This document shows, in pieces, positions 7,599 to 17,169 of a stretch of 56,258 bases of DNA. The notes below the pieces were generated by a model. That model searched no databases. It saw only the letters and a program-made list of their open reading frames with translations, and was not told the DNA's origin. The position numbers and the translations under genes were made by a program. The stretch's first letter is position 1. Each line of letters begins with the position of its first letter. The stretch covers positions 1 through 56,258 of the forward strand of contig JAAYCJ010000016.1 of NCBI GenBank assembly GCA_012729815.1. The letters are read 5' to 3'. The DNA comes from Phycisphaerae bacterium (lineage in GTDB: Bacteria; Planctomycetota; Phycisphaerae; JAAYCJ01).

Positions 7599-8189
7599 CT
7601 ATTCGGCCTTCTGCTCGCTTTGCGATTCCGGCTCGGCTGAGGCTTCCTCAGCCTTGGCTGCGGGCTTCTTGCCCTTGAGCAGACCGGCGGCGAACTGCTC
7701 GCGCATCTGGGTCTTCCTGCGGCGGCTGCCGCCGGTGCGCGTCCGCTTGGTCTTTTTCTCCACCGTCGGATCGACCAGCTCGAGGTAGACGGTCGGCCCG
7801 CAGTCGCCCAGCCGCGGCTTGGGCAGGTGGATCACCCGCGTGTAACCGCCGGACACGTTGGCGTACTTCGGAGCGATCTCGGAGAAGACCTTGGCGACCA
7901 GGCGCGGTGCTTTGACCACGCGGTAGTTTTTGTCGCGCTTCACGTCGGTCTCCTCGGCGTCCACGATGAACCGATCCTGGAGCATCGCGACCACCCGGCG
8001 GCGGGCGGTCAGGTCGCCCTTCCGCGCGATGGTGATGATCTTCTCGACGAACGGGCGGACGAACCGGGCCTTGGCCTCGGTCGTCTTGATCCGGCCGCTG
8101 ATGAACAGGGCCGCGGCCAGGTTGCGCCGCAGGGCCCGTCGGTGGTCGGTATCGCGCGACAGTTTCTTTCCGGAAACCATATGTCTCAT
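7599..8189 (-). CDS. rplQ: Large ribosomal subunit protein bL17
   Basis: 196 residues. The core carries M-R-H-x3-G-K-K-L-S-R-D-T-D-H-R and R-A-L-R-R-N-L-A, which identify bL17, a 50S protein at the exit side. It is clearly longer than the roughly 120-130 residues of proteobacterial bL17; the extra C-terminal 40 residues are rich in Ala, Lys and Glu and probably disordered. Last gene of the superoperon, after rpoA as in most bacteria. Confidence 0.97.
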   Translation of the reverse strand: MRHMVSGKKLSRDTDHRRALRRNLAAALFISGRIKTTEAKARFVRPFVEKIITIARKGDLTARRRVVAMLQDRFIVDAEETDVKRDKNYRVVKAPRLVAKVFSEIAPKYANVSGGYTRVIHLPKPRLGDCGPTVYLELVDPTVEKKTKRTRTGGSRRRKTQMREQFAAGLLKGKKPAAKAEEASAEPESQSEQKAE

Positions 8190-8210
8190 AGCGTCATTTC
8201 CTGTGGATGC

Positions 8211-9212
8211 TTAGGACTCCTGGGGCACGGCCATGCCGAGCGAGAGCCCCAGTTCGGACAGTTTACGTTTCACTTCCCGCAGCGAGGTCTTTCCGAAGCT
8301 GCGGACCTTCAGCAGGTCGGCTTCGCTGCGCACGACCAGCTCGCCCAACGTCGAAATGTTGGCCGCCTCCAGGCAGTTCGTGGCCCGGACCGACAGGTCC
8401 AGTTCCTGGATGCTCATGTCGAGCTTCTCCCGGAGCGCCTCGTCCATGCCGCCGCCGGCGGCTTCCTCTGCCAGGCCTTCAACCGTCGCCGTTTCGACGC
8501 CCAGCTCGCTGAGCTGGACGAACGGGTTCATGTGCTTCCGGAGGATCTTGGCCGCCTCGACCAGCGCCATCTCGGGGCTGATCGTGCCCTTGGTCCAGAT
8601 CTCCATGACCAGCCGGTCGTAGTTGGTCTTCTGGCCGACCCGGGTGTCCTCGGTCTGGTAGCGGACCCGCACCACCGGCGAGAAGAGGGAATCGACCGCG
8701 ATCACGCCGATCTCCTCCTCTTCCTGGGCGGCGATGTTCTCGGCCGCGGTCACGTAGGACCGGCCCGACTGCACCGTCATCTCCATGGTGAACTCGACGT
8801 CGTCGGTGAGCGTGGCCACGAGCTGATCCGCATTGACGATGGTGATCGCCGGATCGGTCTCGATGTCCGACGCCCGGATCTCGCCCTTCTTCTTGCGGCT
8901 CACCTTCATCGTCTTGGGGCCGTCGCCTTCCATGCGAATGATCAGCGACTTGACGTTCAGGATGATGTCGGTGACATCCTCGTAAACGCCGTCGATGGCC
9001 ATGAACTCATGGGTTACGCCGGAGATCTTCACGAACGACACCGCCGCCCCCTCGAGGCTCGAGAGGAGGATTCGCCGCAGGGAATTCCCGACGGTGGTCC
9101 CAAAGCCGCGCTCGAAGGGCTCGATGACGAACCTTCCGTAGGTCGGCGTCGAAACTTCCTTATCTATGGCAACTTGTGAGGGTAGCTCCAACCCGCGCCA
9201 ACGTACACGCAT
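8211..9212 (-). CDS. rpoA: DNA-directed RNA polymerase subunit alpha
   Basis: 333 residues. The N-terminal dimerisation and assembly domain contains P-F-E-R-G-F-G-T-T-V-G-N-S-L-R-R-I-L-L-S-S. The C-terminal domain contains the helix-hairpin-helix region that binds UP-elements and regulators (L-D-L-S-V-R-A-T-N-C-L-E-A, then L-L-K-V-R-S-F-G-K-T-S-L-R-E-V). The open frame extends to 9353, but that would overlap rpsD by 115 nt. The ATG at 9212 has a perfect GGAGG seven bases upstream, so it is the start. It lies between rpsD and rplQ, as is typical of the alpha operon. Confidence 0.97.
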   Translation of the reverse strand: MRVRWRGLELPSQVAIDKEVSTPTYGRFVIEPFERGFGTTVGNSLRRILLSSLEGAAVSFVKISGVTHEFMAIDGVYEDVTDIILNVKSLIIRMEGDGPKTMKVSRKKKGEIRASDIETDPAITIVNADQLVATLTDDVEFTMEMTVQSGRSYVTAAENIAAQEEEEIGVIAVDSLFSPVVRVRYQTEDTRVGQKTNYDRLVMEIWTKGTISPEMALVEAAKILRKHMNPFVQLSELGVETATVEGLAEEAAGGGMDEALREKLDMSIQELDLSVRATNCLEAANISTLGELVVRSEADLLKVRSFGKTSLREVKRKLSELGLSLGMAVPQES

Positions 9213-9238
9213 TAGCACGCCTCCGCACAAAGGGTTTG

Positions 9239-9871
9239 TTATCGACTGGACAACTCGACGATCAACTGCTCCTCGACCGGGATCTGGACGTCCTCGCGCG
9301 TGGGCAGTCCCTTGACGGTTGCTTCGAGTTTCCCGCGATCGATTTCGAGCCACGGCTGAATCTGCCGGTTCGGGTCCATCTCCAAGAACGCCTTGACCGC
9401 CTTGGCCGACTTCTCGGTCGGCTTCAGCGTGACGGCGTCGCCCGGCCGCACCAGGTAGCTCGGGCGGTCGATCTTACGGCCGTTGACGCGGATGTGCCCG
9501 TGGGTGATCAACTCCCGGGCCGCCTTGCGCGACAGCCCGAAGCCCACCTTGTAGAGCACATTGTCGAGCCGGCGTTCGAGCAGAACGAGCAGGTTGACCC
9601 CGGTGTTGCCCTTGAGCCGCTCAGCCATGCGGAAGTAGATCATGAATTGCCGTTCCAGCACGCCGTAGTAGCGCTTGACCTTCTGCTTCTCGCGCAGACG
9701 CACCGCGTACTCGCTGGACTTTCCTCGGCGCCACGAGTGCTGTCCGGGCGGGTTGTTCCGGCCGGGGCGTTCCATGGCGCACTTGGCGGTGTGGCAGCGA
9801 ATCCCCTTCAGGAGGAGCTTGATGCCTTCTCGCCGGCACTGACGACAGGATGGTCCTGTGATTCTACCCAT
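9239..9871 (-). CDS. rpsD: Small ribosomal subunit protein uS4
   Basis: 210 residues. It begins M-G-R-I-T-G-P-S-C-R-Q-C-R, and a second pair C-H-T-A-K-C follows, giving the four-cysteine zinc-binding form. The S4 RNA-binding domain (R-L-D-N-V-L-Y-K-V-G-F) is in the middle. uS4 is a primary 16S rRNA binder and assembly nucleator. A GTG at 9883 would add four residues; the ATG at 9871 matches the usual family start. Confidence 0.96.
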   Translation of the reverse strand: MGRITGPSCRQCRREGIKLLLKGIRCHTAKCAMERPGRNNPPGQHSWRRGKSSEYAVRLREKQKVKRYYGVLERQFMIYFRMAERLKGNTGVNLLVLLERRLDNVLYKVGFGLSRKAARELITHGHIRVNGRKIDRPSYLVRPGDAVTLKPTEKSAKAVKAFLEMDPNRQIQPWLEIDRGKLEATVKGLPTREDVQIPVEEQLIVELSSR

Positions 9872-9919
9872 GTCTCTATTCACTCACTTTATCAAGGTTC
9901 ACTCGGTTATCGTCAAACA

Positions 9920-10306
9920 CTAGACGCGCCTGCGCTTGGGAGGCCGGCAGCCGTTGTGCGGCAGCGGCGTGATGTCCTCGATCGACTGGATCCGCAGCCC
10001 GGAAGCCTGAAGGGCGGAAATCGCCGACTCGCGGCCGGAACCCGGGCCCTTGACCTTCACCTCCAGCTCGCTGACCCCGTACTTCTTGGCCGTGCTGGCC
10101 ACCTGGTCAGCGGCCCGCTGGGCGGCGAACGGCGTGCTCTTGCGGGCGCCCTTGAAGCCGGCCGCTCCGGCCGAACCCCAGCAGAGCACCTCGCCGTTCA
10201 TGTCGGTGATCGTGATGATCGTATTGTTGAACGTCGCTTTGATGAACGCGATCCCGCGAGGCACGTTCCGCCGGATCTTCTTCTTGCCTGGAGCCTTTTT
10301 AGCCAC
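9920..10306 (-). CDS. rpsK: Small ribosomal subunit protein uS11
   Basis: 128 residues. [10 protein letters not shown] and the conserved C-terminus [11 protein letters not shown] identify uS11, located on the 30S platform near the mRNA exit. The start is GTG at 10306, inside the last codons of rpsM (8-nt overlap), with an AAGGAG site. The two genes are therefore translationally coupled. Confidence 0.96.
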   Translation of the reverse strand: MAKKAPGKKKIRRNVPRGIAFIKATFNNTIITITDMNGEVLCWGSAGAAGFKGARKSTPFAAQRAADQVASTAKKYGVSELEVKVKGPGSGRESAISALQASGLRIQSIEDITPLPHNGCRPPKRRRV

Positions 10307-10688
10307 GATGCATCTCCTTCACGCCTTTCTTTCCGGCAACCGTCTTGCGCGGGCCCTTGCGGGTGCGGGCGTTCGTCCGCGTCCGCTGGCCGCGGGCCGG
10401 CAGCCCGCGCCGATGCCGCAGACCCCGGTAGCAGCCGATGTCCCGCAACCGGGCGATATTCTGCGCGACCTGGCGGCGAAGCTGCCCTTCGGTCACGTGG
10501 GCCCGGTCGATGATCGACGAGATCATACTGATCTGCTCGTCGGTCAGCTTGTTGGCCCGGATGTTCCCGTCGATGCGGGCCTCCTCCAGGATCTGCCGGG
10601 CCGTCTTGGGCCCGATCCCATAGATGTATCGCAGCGATACCTCTATGTGCTTGTCGTCCGGAATTTCCACGCCTGCTACGCGAGGCAT
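10299..10688 (-). CDS. rpsM: Small ribosomal subunit protein uS13
   Basis: 129 residues. It starts [10 protein letters not shown] and has the Y-I-Y-G-I-G motif and the basic tail [13 protein letters not shown]. uS13 sits in the 30S head and contacts the 50S subunit and the P-site tRNA. First gene of the alpha-operon part, after rpmJ. Its last codons overlap the rpsK start. Confidence 0.97.
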   Translation of the reverse strand: MPRVAGVEIPDDKHIEVSLRYIYGIGPKTARQILEEARIDGNIRANKLTDEQISMISSIIDRAHVTEGQLRRQVAQNIARLRDIGCYRGLRHRRGLPARGQRTRTNARTRKGPRKTVAGKKGVKEMHRG

Positions 10689-10744
10689 ATATCTAACTCC
10701 TTACGTCAAAGATAGTTACCAGCGACACCCGCGGCGTCCCCGCG

Positions 10745-10861
10745 TCACTTGCCCTGGCGCTGCTTGTGCCGCGGGTCGGTGCAGATCACCCGGACCACGC
10801 CCTTGCGGCGGATGATCTTGCAGTTCTCGCAAATTCGCTTGACCGAACTTCTGACTTTCAT
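10745..10861 (-). CDS. rpmJ: Large ribosomal subunit protein bL36
   Basis: 38 residues, M-K-V-R-S-S-V-K through K-Q-R-Q-G-K. The zinc ligands are visible: C-E-N-C, a later Cys, and a His in D-P-R-H, so this is the zinc-binding form. bL36 stabilises 23S rRNA late in 50S assembly. It lies between infA and rpsM, its usual position. Confidence 0.96.
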   Translation of the reverse strand: MKVRSSVKRICENCKIIRRKGVVRVICTDPRHKQRQGK

Positions 10862-10880
10862 GACCACTGCTCCCGTACGT

Positions 10881-11105
10881 CTATCCGCGTGTGACGATCC
10901 GACCTCGGGTCAGATCATACGGCGAAATCTCGACAACGACCCGGTCACCGGGCAAAATCCGGATGAAGTGCATCCGCATCTTGCCGCTGACGTGGGCCAG
11001 AACCTCGTGCTTCTTCTCGCCTATGTTGATCTCCACCTTGAACATCGCGTTCGGCAGAGCATCCTTGACCACACCTTCGACTCTGACGGCGTCCTGTTTG
11101 GCCAT
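10881..11105 (-). CDS. infA: Translation initiation factor IF-1
   Basis: 74 residues forming one S1/OB-fold domain. Characteristic pieces are [31 protein letters not shown] and the end [10 protein letters not shown]-1 binds the 30S A site during initiation. It follows map by 10 bp in the spc part of the operon. Confidence 0.97.
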   Translation of the reverse strand: MAKQDAVRVEGVVKDALPNAMFKVEINIGEKKHEVLAHVSGKMRMHFIRILPGDRVVVEISPYDLTRGRIVTRG

Positions 11106-11115
11106 CGTTCCTTCC

Positions 11116-11913
11116 CTAGGGCTTGCGGCCCGGTTGTCCGTCGGTCAAGACGGAAGCCCCGTCCCGGGTGATCGCCACCGTATGCTCGAAATGCGCCGAA
11201 GGCTTCCCGTCGCGAGTGACGACGGTCCAGCCGTCCGAGGCATATCGCACGTCGGCGGACCCCATGTTGACCATCGGCTCGATCGCCAAGACCATTCCCG
11301 GTTCAAGAATTATATCATTCCTTAACAAGTCCGAGGATACAAAGTTCGGTATCTTCGGGTCCTCGTGCATTTCCGTCCCGATCCCGTGCCCGACAAAGTC
11401 GGTCACCACCGCGAAACCGGCCTTCTCCACGTGCGTCTGCATCTTCGCGGCCACCTGACTCCACTTTCCGCCCGGCACGATCGTCTCGATCGCCAGCGCC
11501 AAGGCCTCGACCGTCACGTCCATCAGCCGCTGCACCTTCTCACTCACCCGCCCTACCGGACAGGTGGTCGCGGCGTCGCCGCAGTAGCCCTGATAGCGAA
11601 CTCCGCAGTCGATGCTGATGATCTGTCCTTCTTCGAGCACCCGTTTCTCGCTCGGAATGCCGTGCACCACCTCGCCGTCGATGCTCGCACAGATGCACGC
11701 CGGAAACGGATACCCGGCCCGCGGGTTCGGCACCCCTCGAAAGAGGGCCTGCGCCCCGAGCTTCCGGATCATCGCGTCGGCCTGCTCCTCCAGCGCTCCC
11801 GTCGAAACGCCCGGCTTGACCAGCGTCCGCAGATGCTCCAACACCTCGTGCACTATGTGTCCGGCCCGGCGCATCCTCTCAATCTGGATGTCGCTCTTGA
11901 GTTTGATCGCCAT
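11116..11913 (-). CDS. map: Type I methionine aminopeptidase
   Basis: 265 residues. The enzyme removes the initiator Met from new proteins. The five metal ligands can be placed: D in S-I-D-C-G-V, D in Y-C-G-D-A, H in G-H-G-I-G, E in L-A-I-E-P-M, and E in H-F-E-H-T. It lacks the N-terminal zinc-finger extension of the longer forms. The open frame reaches a TTG at 11937 inside adk, but the ATG at 11913 has GAGG at a good distance and starts M-A-I-K-L-K-S. Confidence 0.96.
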   Translation of the reverse strand: MAIKLKSDIQIERMRRAGHIVHEVLEHLRTLVKPGVSTGALEEQADAMIRKLGAQALFRGVPNPRAGYPFPACICASIDGEVVHGIPSEKRVLEEGQIISIDCGVRYQGYCGDAATTCPVGRVSEKVQRLMDVTVEALALAIETIVPGGKWSQVAAKMQTHVEKAGFAVVTDFVGHGIGTEMHEDPKIPNFVSSDLLRNDIILEPGMVLAIEPMVNMGSADVRYASDGWTVVTRDGKPSAHFEHTVAITRDGASVLTDGQPGRKP

Positions 11914-11926
11914 TCGGGCCTCAAAT

Positions 11927-12604
11927 CTACTTGTCAACGGTACTTCGCTTCAGCTCGTGTTCGATCTTCTTCTGAATGTCGCCGATGTCGCCCTCGGCGT
12001 CGATCTCCCTCAGCAGTCCCGCCTGGCGGTAGTAGTCCTCCAGCGGCTGGGTCTGGCGGCGATAGACTTCCAGACGATTGCGGACCACCTCTTCGCGGTC
12101 ATCCGCCCGCTGAACCACCGCCGTCCCGCAGGCGTCGCAATGCGTGCCGTCGGCGGGCGGGTTGGCCTTGGCGTGGTAGACGCGCCCGCACTGCGGGCAG
12201 CTCCGCCGGCCGGCCATCCGCTCGACGATCGTCTCGTCGCCCAGGCTCAGGTCAATCACCGCGGCGATCCGCTCGCCAATGCCCCGCAGGGTCTGATCCA
12301 GATCCTGCGCCTGGCTGATGGTCCGCGGAAAACCATCCAGCAGCAGGCCCTTCTCGCCCGAGGTCAGTTCCTCGCGGATGCGATTCAGGACCACCTGCGT
12401 GACCAGCTCGTCCGGCACCAGTTGGCCGGAGTCCATATACTGCGTGACCTTGCGGCCCAGCTCCGACCCGGCGGCCCGCTCAGCCCGCAGCATGTCGCCG
12501 CTGGAAAGATGTACCAGGTTGTACCCGTCGACCAGGCGCTTGGCCTGCGTGCCCTTTCCTGCCCCGGGCGGTCCGACCAGAATGACATTCAAATGCTTAG
12601 CCAT
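11927..12604 (-). CDS. adk: Adenylate kinase
   Basis: 225 residues. The P-loop G-P-P-G-A-G-K-G-T, the D-G-F-P-R-T motif and the R-A-D-D-R-E-E-V motif define adenylate kinase (2 ADP to ATP and AMP). The LID carries C-P-x-C and C-D-x-C pairs, so it is the structural-zinc form. The ATG at 12604 overlaps the last 8 nt of secY; a longer frame to 12625 would start further inside secY and is less likely. Confidence 0.97.
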   Translation of the reverse strand: MAKHLNVILVGPPGAGKGTQAKRLVDGYNLVHLSSGDMLRAERAAGSELGRKVTQYMDSGQLVPDELVTQVVLNRIREELTSGEKGLLLDGFPRTISQAQDLDQTLRGIGERIAAVIDLSLGDETIVERMAGRRSCPQCGRVYHAKANPPADGTHCDACGTAVVQRADDREEVVRNRLEVYRRQTQPLEDYYRQAGLLREIDAEGDIGDIQKKIEHELKRSTVDK

Positions 12605-13967
12605 GCGCGCCCTTGATCCTTCCACCGCCGCTGGCCGACAGGAAACCGGGGTAATTCCGCATCATCAGGTTCGCCTCGATCCGCTGGACCAGGTCCAGTA
12701 TGACCGAGACCACGATCAGGAGTCCGGTGCCGCCCAGGAACGTCGAAATCCCGAACGGAATGCCGATCCACCGGGCCACCAGGGACGGGATCACCGCGAT
12801 CAGCGCCAGAAACGCCGCACCCGCGTAGGTGATCCGTTCCATCACGCGCTCCAGGTAGTCCTCGGTCCGCTTGCCCGGCCGCAGACCGGGAATGAAACTG
12901 CCGTAATCGCGAAGCTGCTCCGACATCTCCTTGGGCTTGAACTGGACCGTCGTCCAGAAGTACGCGAAGAAGTACACCATCGCCACGTAGACCACGGTGT
13001 AGAGGAACTCGCCGTCCTGCAGCGACGTCGCCAGGAACACGAAGAACTGCGAACCCCAGAACCCGAGCTGGGCGAAATAGTCGAAGATGATCTGCGGGAA
13101 CAGCATCAAGCTCGAGGCGAAGATGATCGGCATCACGCCGCCGTGATTGACCCGCAGCGGCAGATAGTGCCGCATGCCGCCGTAGATCCGCCGGCCGCGC
13201 ATCTGCTTGGCCTGCTGGATCGGAATCCGCCGCTGGCCCTGCGTGATCAGGATCGAACCGGCCACCACGAACACGAACGCGAGCACCAGGAACACGATCT
13301 TCTGGGGACCGATCTCGCCCGGCGCGGCGCCGCCGATCTTCGTCGTGGCCATCTGTCCAGCCTGGATGATGGCGCCCGGCATCTGCGAGAGAATGCCCGC
13401 CGTGATGATCAAGCTGATCCCGTTGCCGATGCCGTACTCGTCGATCTGCTCGCCCAGCCACATCAGAAAGATCGTGCCGGTGGTCAACGCCAGCACGCCC
13501 ATGATGATGAACAGCGGACTGCCGACAAACTCCGGATACACCAGGTTCTGACTCGAAATGTATTTGAGCCAGAACATCGCCTGGATCACGCAGATCAGCA
13601 CGGTGGCGTACCGCGTGTATTCGCGGATCTTCCGCCGTCCGGTCTCACCCTCCTTGTGGAGTTTCTCCAGCGAGGGGATCACCGTCACCAGCAGCTCGAA
13701 AATGATCGCCGCGGTGATGTACGGCATGATGCCAAGGCCGAAGATCGTGCTCTGGGCCAGCGATCCGCCGGTGAACACCGCGAAGTACTCAGCCATCCGA
13801 CCAAGCCCGCCGCCCACGTTCCCGAAGTGCTCGGCGATCATCTCCTGATTGACGCCGGCCAACGGCACGTGGAACCCGATGCGGTACACCGCCAGCAGGC
13901 CCAGCGTGAACAGGATCTTGTTCCGCAGCTCCGGGACCTTGAAGATGTTGATCAGCGTCTTGATCAT
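12597..13967 (-). CDS. secY: Protein translocase subunit SecY
   Basis: 456 residues with ten predicted membrane helices, forming the channel of the Sec translocon with SecE and SecG. Recognisable parts are the plug region after T-L-G-L-L-A-V-Y-R-I-G, the G-I-G-N-G-I-S loop motif, and the cytoplasmic loop containing P-G-L-R-P-G-K-R-T-E-D-Y-L. It starts 2 bp after rplO and its stop lies inside the adk start region. Confidence 0.97.
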   Translation of the reverse strand: MIKTLINIFKVPELRNKILFTLGLLAVYRIGFHVPLAGVNQEMIAEHFGNVGGGLGRMAEYFAVFTGGSLAQSTIFGLGIMPYITAAIIFELLVTVIPSLEKLHKEGETGRRKIREYTRYATVLICVIQAMFWLKYISSQNLVYPEFVGSPLFIIMGVLALTTGTIFLMWLGEQIDEYGIGNGISLIITAGILSQMPGAIIQAGQMATTKIGGAAPGEIGPQKIVFLVLAFVFVVAGSILITQGQRRIPIQQAKQMRGRRIYGGMRHYLPLRVNHGGVMPIIFASSLMLFPQIIFDYFAQLGFWGSQFFVFLATSLQDGEFLYTVVYVAMVYFFAYFWTTVQFKPKEMSEQLRDYGSFIPGLRPGKRTEDYLERVMERITYAGAAFLALIAVIPSLVARWIGIPFGISTFLGGTGLLIVVSVILDLVQRIEANLMMRNYPGFLSASGGGRIKGAHG

Positions 13968-13969
13968 TC

Positions 13970-14422
13970 CTACTTGATCACCTCCGCCGATCCGCCGGCG
14001 GCCGTCACGGCCTCGGCGGCGGCTTTGCTGAACTTGTGGGCCTTGACCGTCAAGGCCTTCTCCAGCTTGCCGTCGGCCAGGATCTTGACCGCGTGCTCAG
14101 CCGCGGCGATCAGGCCCTTGCCCGCCAGGGCCGCCGGATCAACCGTCTGGCCCGCCTCGAACGCCCGGTCCAACTCGCCCAGGTTCACCACCTGGAACTC
14201 GGTCCGGAAGCGGAAGTTCGAGAACCCGCGCTTCGGGATCGACCGGAAGTACGGCACGCGCCCGCCCTCGTGGCGGGGCGAGGGGCCGCTGCCCGCCCGC
14301 TGGCCCTTGCCCTTGTGCCCGCGCCCGCTGGTCTTGCCCTGACCGCTGGACTCGCCGCGGCCGATCCGCTTGCGGTCCCGGTTCTTGACCACCTTGCCGG
14401 CGTTTATTTCGTGGAGCATCAT
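13970..14422 (-). CDS. rplO: Large ribosomal subunit protein uL15
   Basis: 150 residues. The Gly/Arg/Lys-rich N-terminal tail (R-I-G-R-G[15 protein letters not shown]) and the G-F-S-N-F-R segment identify uL15. Two adjacent ATGs at 14422 and 14419 overlap the rpsE stop. The usual uL30 gene (rpmD) between rpsE and rplO is missing here. Confidence 0.96.
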   Translation of the reverse strand: MMLHEINAGKVVKNRDRKRIGRGESSGQGKTSGRGHKGKGQRAGSGPSPRHEGGRVPYFRSIPKRGFSNFRFRTEFQVVNLGELDRAFEAGQTVDPAALAGKGLIAAAEHAVKILADGKLEKALTVKAHKFSKAAAEAVTAAGGSAEVIK

Positions 14423-14928
14423 GCTACGGTCACTCCTCTGAGTTCTTCGACCTGTTGTTTCGATCGCAGTTCGAGCAGCCCTTCCAGCGTCGCCTTGACC
14501 AGGTTCTTCGGGCTGGTCGAACCGTACGACTTGGTCAGGATGTCGTGAATGCCCACCAGCTCCAGCACCGCCCGCGGCGCCGATCCGGCGATAACGCCGG
14601 TACCTTCGCTGGCCGGGATCAGCACGATCTTGCTCGCCCCGAACCGGCCCCAGATCCGGTGAGGGATCGTCCGGCCGCGGAGCGGGATCGCGTGCAGGTG
14701 CTTCTTGGCGTCCTTGATCGCCTTCTCGACGGCCAGAGGCACCTCGTTGGCCTTGCCGTATCCGACCCCGACCTGCCCGCCGCGGTTGCCCACGACGACC
14801 AGCGCGGCGAAGGAAAAGCGTCGCCCGCCCTTGACCACCTTAGTGCAGCGGTAGACCCGCACCACGGTTTCTTCAAATGGCTGCTCACCCGTTACGATCG
14901 GTATGTCCAGTGTCGGCTGCTGACTCAT
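14419..14928 (-). CDS. rpsE: Small ribosomal subunit protein uS5
   Basis: 169 residues. It has the double-stranded-RNA-binding-like N-terminal part ([10 protein letters not shown]) and the C-terminal motif with G-T-G-V-I-A-G and G-S-x-N/P-x-x-N-L-V-K-A. uS5 lies at the mRNA entry channel and affects decoding accuracy. Its stop overlaps the rplO start (ATGA). Confidence 0.97.
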   Translation of the reverse strand: MSQQPTLDIPIVTGEQPFEETVVRVYRCTKVVKGGRRFSFAALVVVGNRGGQVGVGYGKANEVPLAVEKAIKDAKKHLHAIPLRGRTIPHRIWGRFGASKIVLIPASEGTGVIAGSAPRAVLELVGIHDILTKSYGSTSPKNLVKATLEGLLELRSKQQVEELRGVTVA

Positions 14929-14931
14929 GCC

Positions 14932-15300
14932 CTAGAACTCCAATCCCGCTTTTCTGGCCGCGTCGGCCAGCGCTTTGACACGACCGTGGAACTTGTACGG
15001 CCCGCGGTCGAAGACCACCTTCTTGATCCCGTGCATCACCGCCCGCTGGGCGAGGATAGCTCCGACGATCTCCGCCGACTTGCGGTCGCCGCCGTGCTTG
15101 ACCTGCTCCTTGATCTCCGGGTTCAGGCTGCACGCCGAGCACAGGGTCCTGCCCGCCAGATCGTCGATCACCTGGGCGTAGATGTGCTTGTGCGACCGGA
15201 ACACCGAGAGCCGGGGCCGTTCGGGAGTCCCGAACACCCGGTTCCGCACACTCCATTTACGCCGTGACGTTTGTTCCCGCTTTTCTTTTATTGCACTCAT
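14932..15300 (-). CDS. rplR: Large ribosomal subunit protein uL18
   Basis: 122 residues. R-P-R-L-S-V-F-R-S-x-K-H-I-Y-A-Q and the end [17 protein letters not shown] identify uL18, a 5S rRNA-binding protein of the central protuberance. It ends 3 bp before rpsE. Confidence 0.97.
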   Translation of the reverse strand: MSAIKEKREQTSRRKWSVRNRVFGTPERPRLSVFRSHKHIYAQVIDDLAGRTLCSACSLNPEIKEQVKHGGDRKSAEIVGAILAQRAVMHGIKKVVFDRGPYKFHGRVKALADAARKAGLEF

Positions 15301-15341
15301 CGTTTTCCGCTCATGCCCAACGTGTCAACGTGCCCGAGGCA

Positions 15342-15917
15342 CTATTTCGCCGCTCCAAACGCCTTGCCCGCCTTCCGACGGATCCGCTCGCCCTGGAACC
15401 GGATCCCCTTGCCCTTGTACGGCTCGGGTTTCTTGATCCGTTTGATCCGGGACGCCAGTTCGCTCACCACCTGCTTGTCCGGCCCCGAGATCGAGAAGAC
15501 CGCCGGCATGGTGTCCGACCGCGACTGAGGCGTCTGGATCTGGAGCGTCACGCCCGCCGGGATGTCCAGCTTCACCGTGTTGGCGAAACCGACGTTGATC
15601 GCCACCTGCTGGCCTTCCTGCTTGACGTTGTATCCGGTCCCGTAGATTTCCATGGTCTTGGTGTACCCGTTGGCCACCCCCTCGACCATGTTGGCCACCA
15701 GCGCCCGCGTCAGCCCGTGCATCGACTTGGCCTCGCGGGAGTCGTCCCGCCGGCCGACCGTCACTTCCTTGGCCTCCGCGTCGAAGCTCACCGTCACCTC
15801 GGCCCGGTGGGTGTACGCCAGTTTGCCCTTGGGTCCCTCGACGGACACCGTGGAGCCCTGGATGGACACCTTCACGTTGCCCGGGACGCTGATCGGTTTT
15901 CTTCCCATTCGCGACAT
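15342..15917 (-). CDS. rplF: Large ribosomal subunit protein uL6
   Basis: 191 residues, starting M-S-R-M-G-R-K-P-I. Two tandem L6 alpha-beta domains are visible; the second ends in the conserved E-P-Y-K-G-K-G-I-R motif. It binds 23S rRNA near the sarcin-ricin loop. A TTG three codons upstream (15926) also has a ribosome site, but the ATG fits the family start better. Confidence 0.96.
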   Translation of the reverse strand: MSRMGRKPISVPGNVKVSIQGSTVSVEGPKGKLAYTHRAEVTVSFDAEAKEVTVGRRDDSREAKSMHGLTRALVANMVEGVANGYTKTMEIYGTGYNVKQEGQQVAINVGFANTVKLDIPAGVTLQIQTPQSRSDTMPAVFSISGPDKQVVSELASRIKRIKKPEPYKGKGIRFQGERIRRKAGKAFGAAK

Positions 15918-15935
15918 TATGATCAACCTCTGTCC

Positions 15936-16334
15936 TTAGTAGATCGTGCAGATCAATTCGCCGCCGATCCGTTCCGCCCGGCACTGGCGGTCGCTCATGA
16001 CCCCCTTGCTGGTCGAAACGATGGCCACGCCCAGACCGTCCAGCACCCGCGGCAGTTCGCGAACCCCGCGGTACACCCGGCACCCCGGCTTGCTCTCGCG
16101 CTTCAGGTCCTGGATGACGCGCTCGCCGTTGGGACCGTACTTGAGCGTCACCCGAATGACGCCCTGCCGACCGTCGTCGATCACGTCGAATTCCTCGATG
16201 TAGCCTTCATCCTTCAGCACCTTCGCGATGCTGGCGCACAGCTTGCTCCCGCGCACCGTCACGTGCTTGGCGTTGTTTCGCACCCCGTTCCGGATGCGGG
16301 TCAGCATGTCGGCAATCGGATCCGAAAGACTCAT
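15936..16334 (-). CDS. rpsH: Small ribosomal subunit protein uS8
   Basis: 132 residues. It begins [16 protein letters not shown] and has the C-terminal S-T-S-K-G-V-M motif of the 16S helix-21 binding domain. uS8 is a primary assembly protein and in E. coli represses the spc operon. Confidence 0.97.
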   Translation of the reverse strand: MSLSDPIADMLTRIRNGVRNNAKHVTVRGSKLCASIAKVLKDEGYIEEFDVIDDGRQGVIRVTLKYGPNGERVIQDLKRESKPGCRVYRGVRELPRVLDGLGVAIVSTSKGVMSDRQCRAERIGGELICTIY

Positions 16335-16393
16335 ATTCTGCTCCTAGCTGCGGACAAGACCTTCCTATCCACGCAGCAACCAGTGGCCCTCTG

Positions 16394-16579
16394 TTACCAG
16401 CTCGCCTTCTTCATGCCCGGCATCTTGCCCTCGTTCGCCAGCGAGCGGAGGCAGACCCGGCAGATCTTGAACTTCCGGTACACCGCCCGGCTCCGGCCGC
16501 ACAACTGGCAGCGCGTGTAGTTCCGGACCTTGAATTTCGGCTTTCGATTGGCTTTTGCGATCCACGCCTTTGTCGCCAT
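16394..16579 (-). CDS. rpsN: Small ribosomal subunit protein uS14, zinc (type Z) form
   Basis: 61 residues, the short form. Two cysteine pairs, C-x2-C in R-C-Q-L-C-G-R and C-R-V-C-L-R, bind zinc. The end [10 protein letters not shown] is typical. It sits in the 30S head. It lies between rplE and rpsH, as in other bacteria. Confidence 0.97.
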   Translation of the reverse strand: MATKAWIAKANRKPKFKVRNYTRCQLCGRSRAVYRKFKICRVCLRSLANEGKMPGMKKASW

Positions 16580-16605
16580 GTTCTCGTATCCTGTAACTGT
16601 GTGCC

Positions 16606-17151
16606 TTACTTGCCGGTTCGGAACGGCAGACCCAGCTTCTGGAGCAGCTTGAGCCCGTGCTCGTCGCTGCCCGCGCTGGTCACCATCGTGATGTTCATCC
16701 CCTGCTGGAACTGGACCTTGTCCACCGAGATCTCCGGGAACACCGTCTGCTCGCCCAGGCCCATGTTGAAGTTCCCGCGGCCGTCGAAACCCGTCGGATC
16801 CAGTCCGCGGAAGTCGCGCACGCGGGGGATCGCCACGCTCACCAGGCGGTCGAGAAACTCGTACATCCGCTGGTGCCGAAGCGTCACCTTCACCCCGATC
16901 GGCATGCCCTCGCGAAGCTTGAAGTTCGACACGCTCTTGCGGGCCTTGCAGATGATCGGACGCTGGCCGACGATCATCGCCAGCTCCGCCGCCGCCGTGT
17001 CGATCAGCTGCTTGTTCGCCACCGCCTTGCCCATCCCCATCGACACCACGATCTTCTCAAGCCGCGGCACCGCCAGGGGATTGCCGATCCCCAACTCCGC
17101 CTGAAGGGCGGGAAGGATCTCGTTCTTGTATCGTTCCTGTAATCTCGCCAT
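16606..17151 (-). CDS. rplE: Large ribosomal subunit protein uL5
   Basis: 181 residues. Motifs: [28 protein letters not shown], and the loop [10 protein letters not shown] that touches P-site tRNA. uL5 binds 5S rRNA with uL18. Confidence 0.97.
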   Translation of the reverse strand: MARLQERYKNEILPALQAELGIGNPLAVPRLEKIVVSMGMGKAVANKQLIDTAAAELAMIVGQRPIICKARKSVSNFKLREGMPIGVKVTLRHQRMYEFLDRLVSVAIPRVRDFRGLDPTGFDGRGNFNMGLGEQTVFPEISVDKVQFQQGMNITMVTSAGSDEHGLKLLQKLGLPFRTGK

Positions 17152-17169
17152 CGTTGCGTCTCTTTCCGA

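Noticed and set aside
7827-9179. 450-residue plus-strand frame opposite rplQ and rpoA
   Set aside because: Complement of two certain genes; composition only.
9213-9353. Longer N-terminus for rpoA
   Set aside because: It would overlap rpsD by 115 nt and lacks family similarity; GGAGG directly before 9212 decides the start.
12318-14342. 674-residue plus-strand frame opposite adk, secY and rplO
   Set aside because: It is antisense to three certain genes, its composition is His/Arg/Asp-rich as expected from the complement of GC-rich codons, and it has no domain I recognise.
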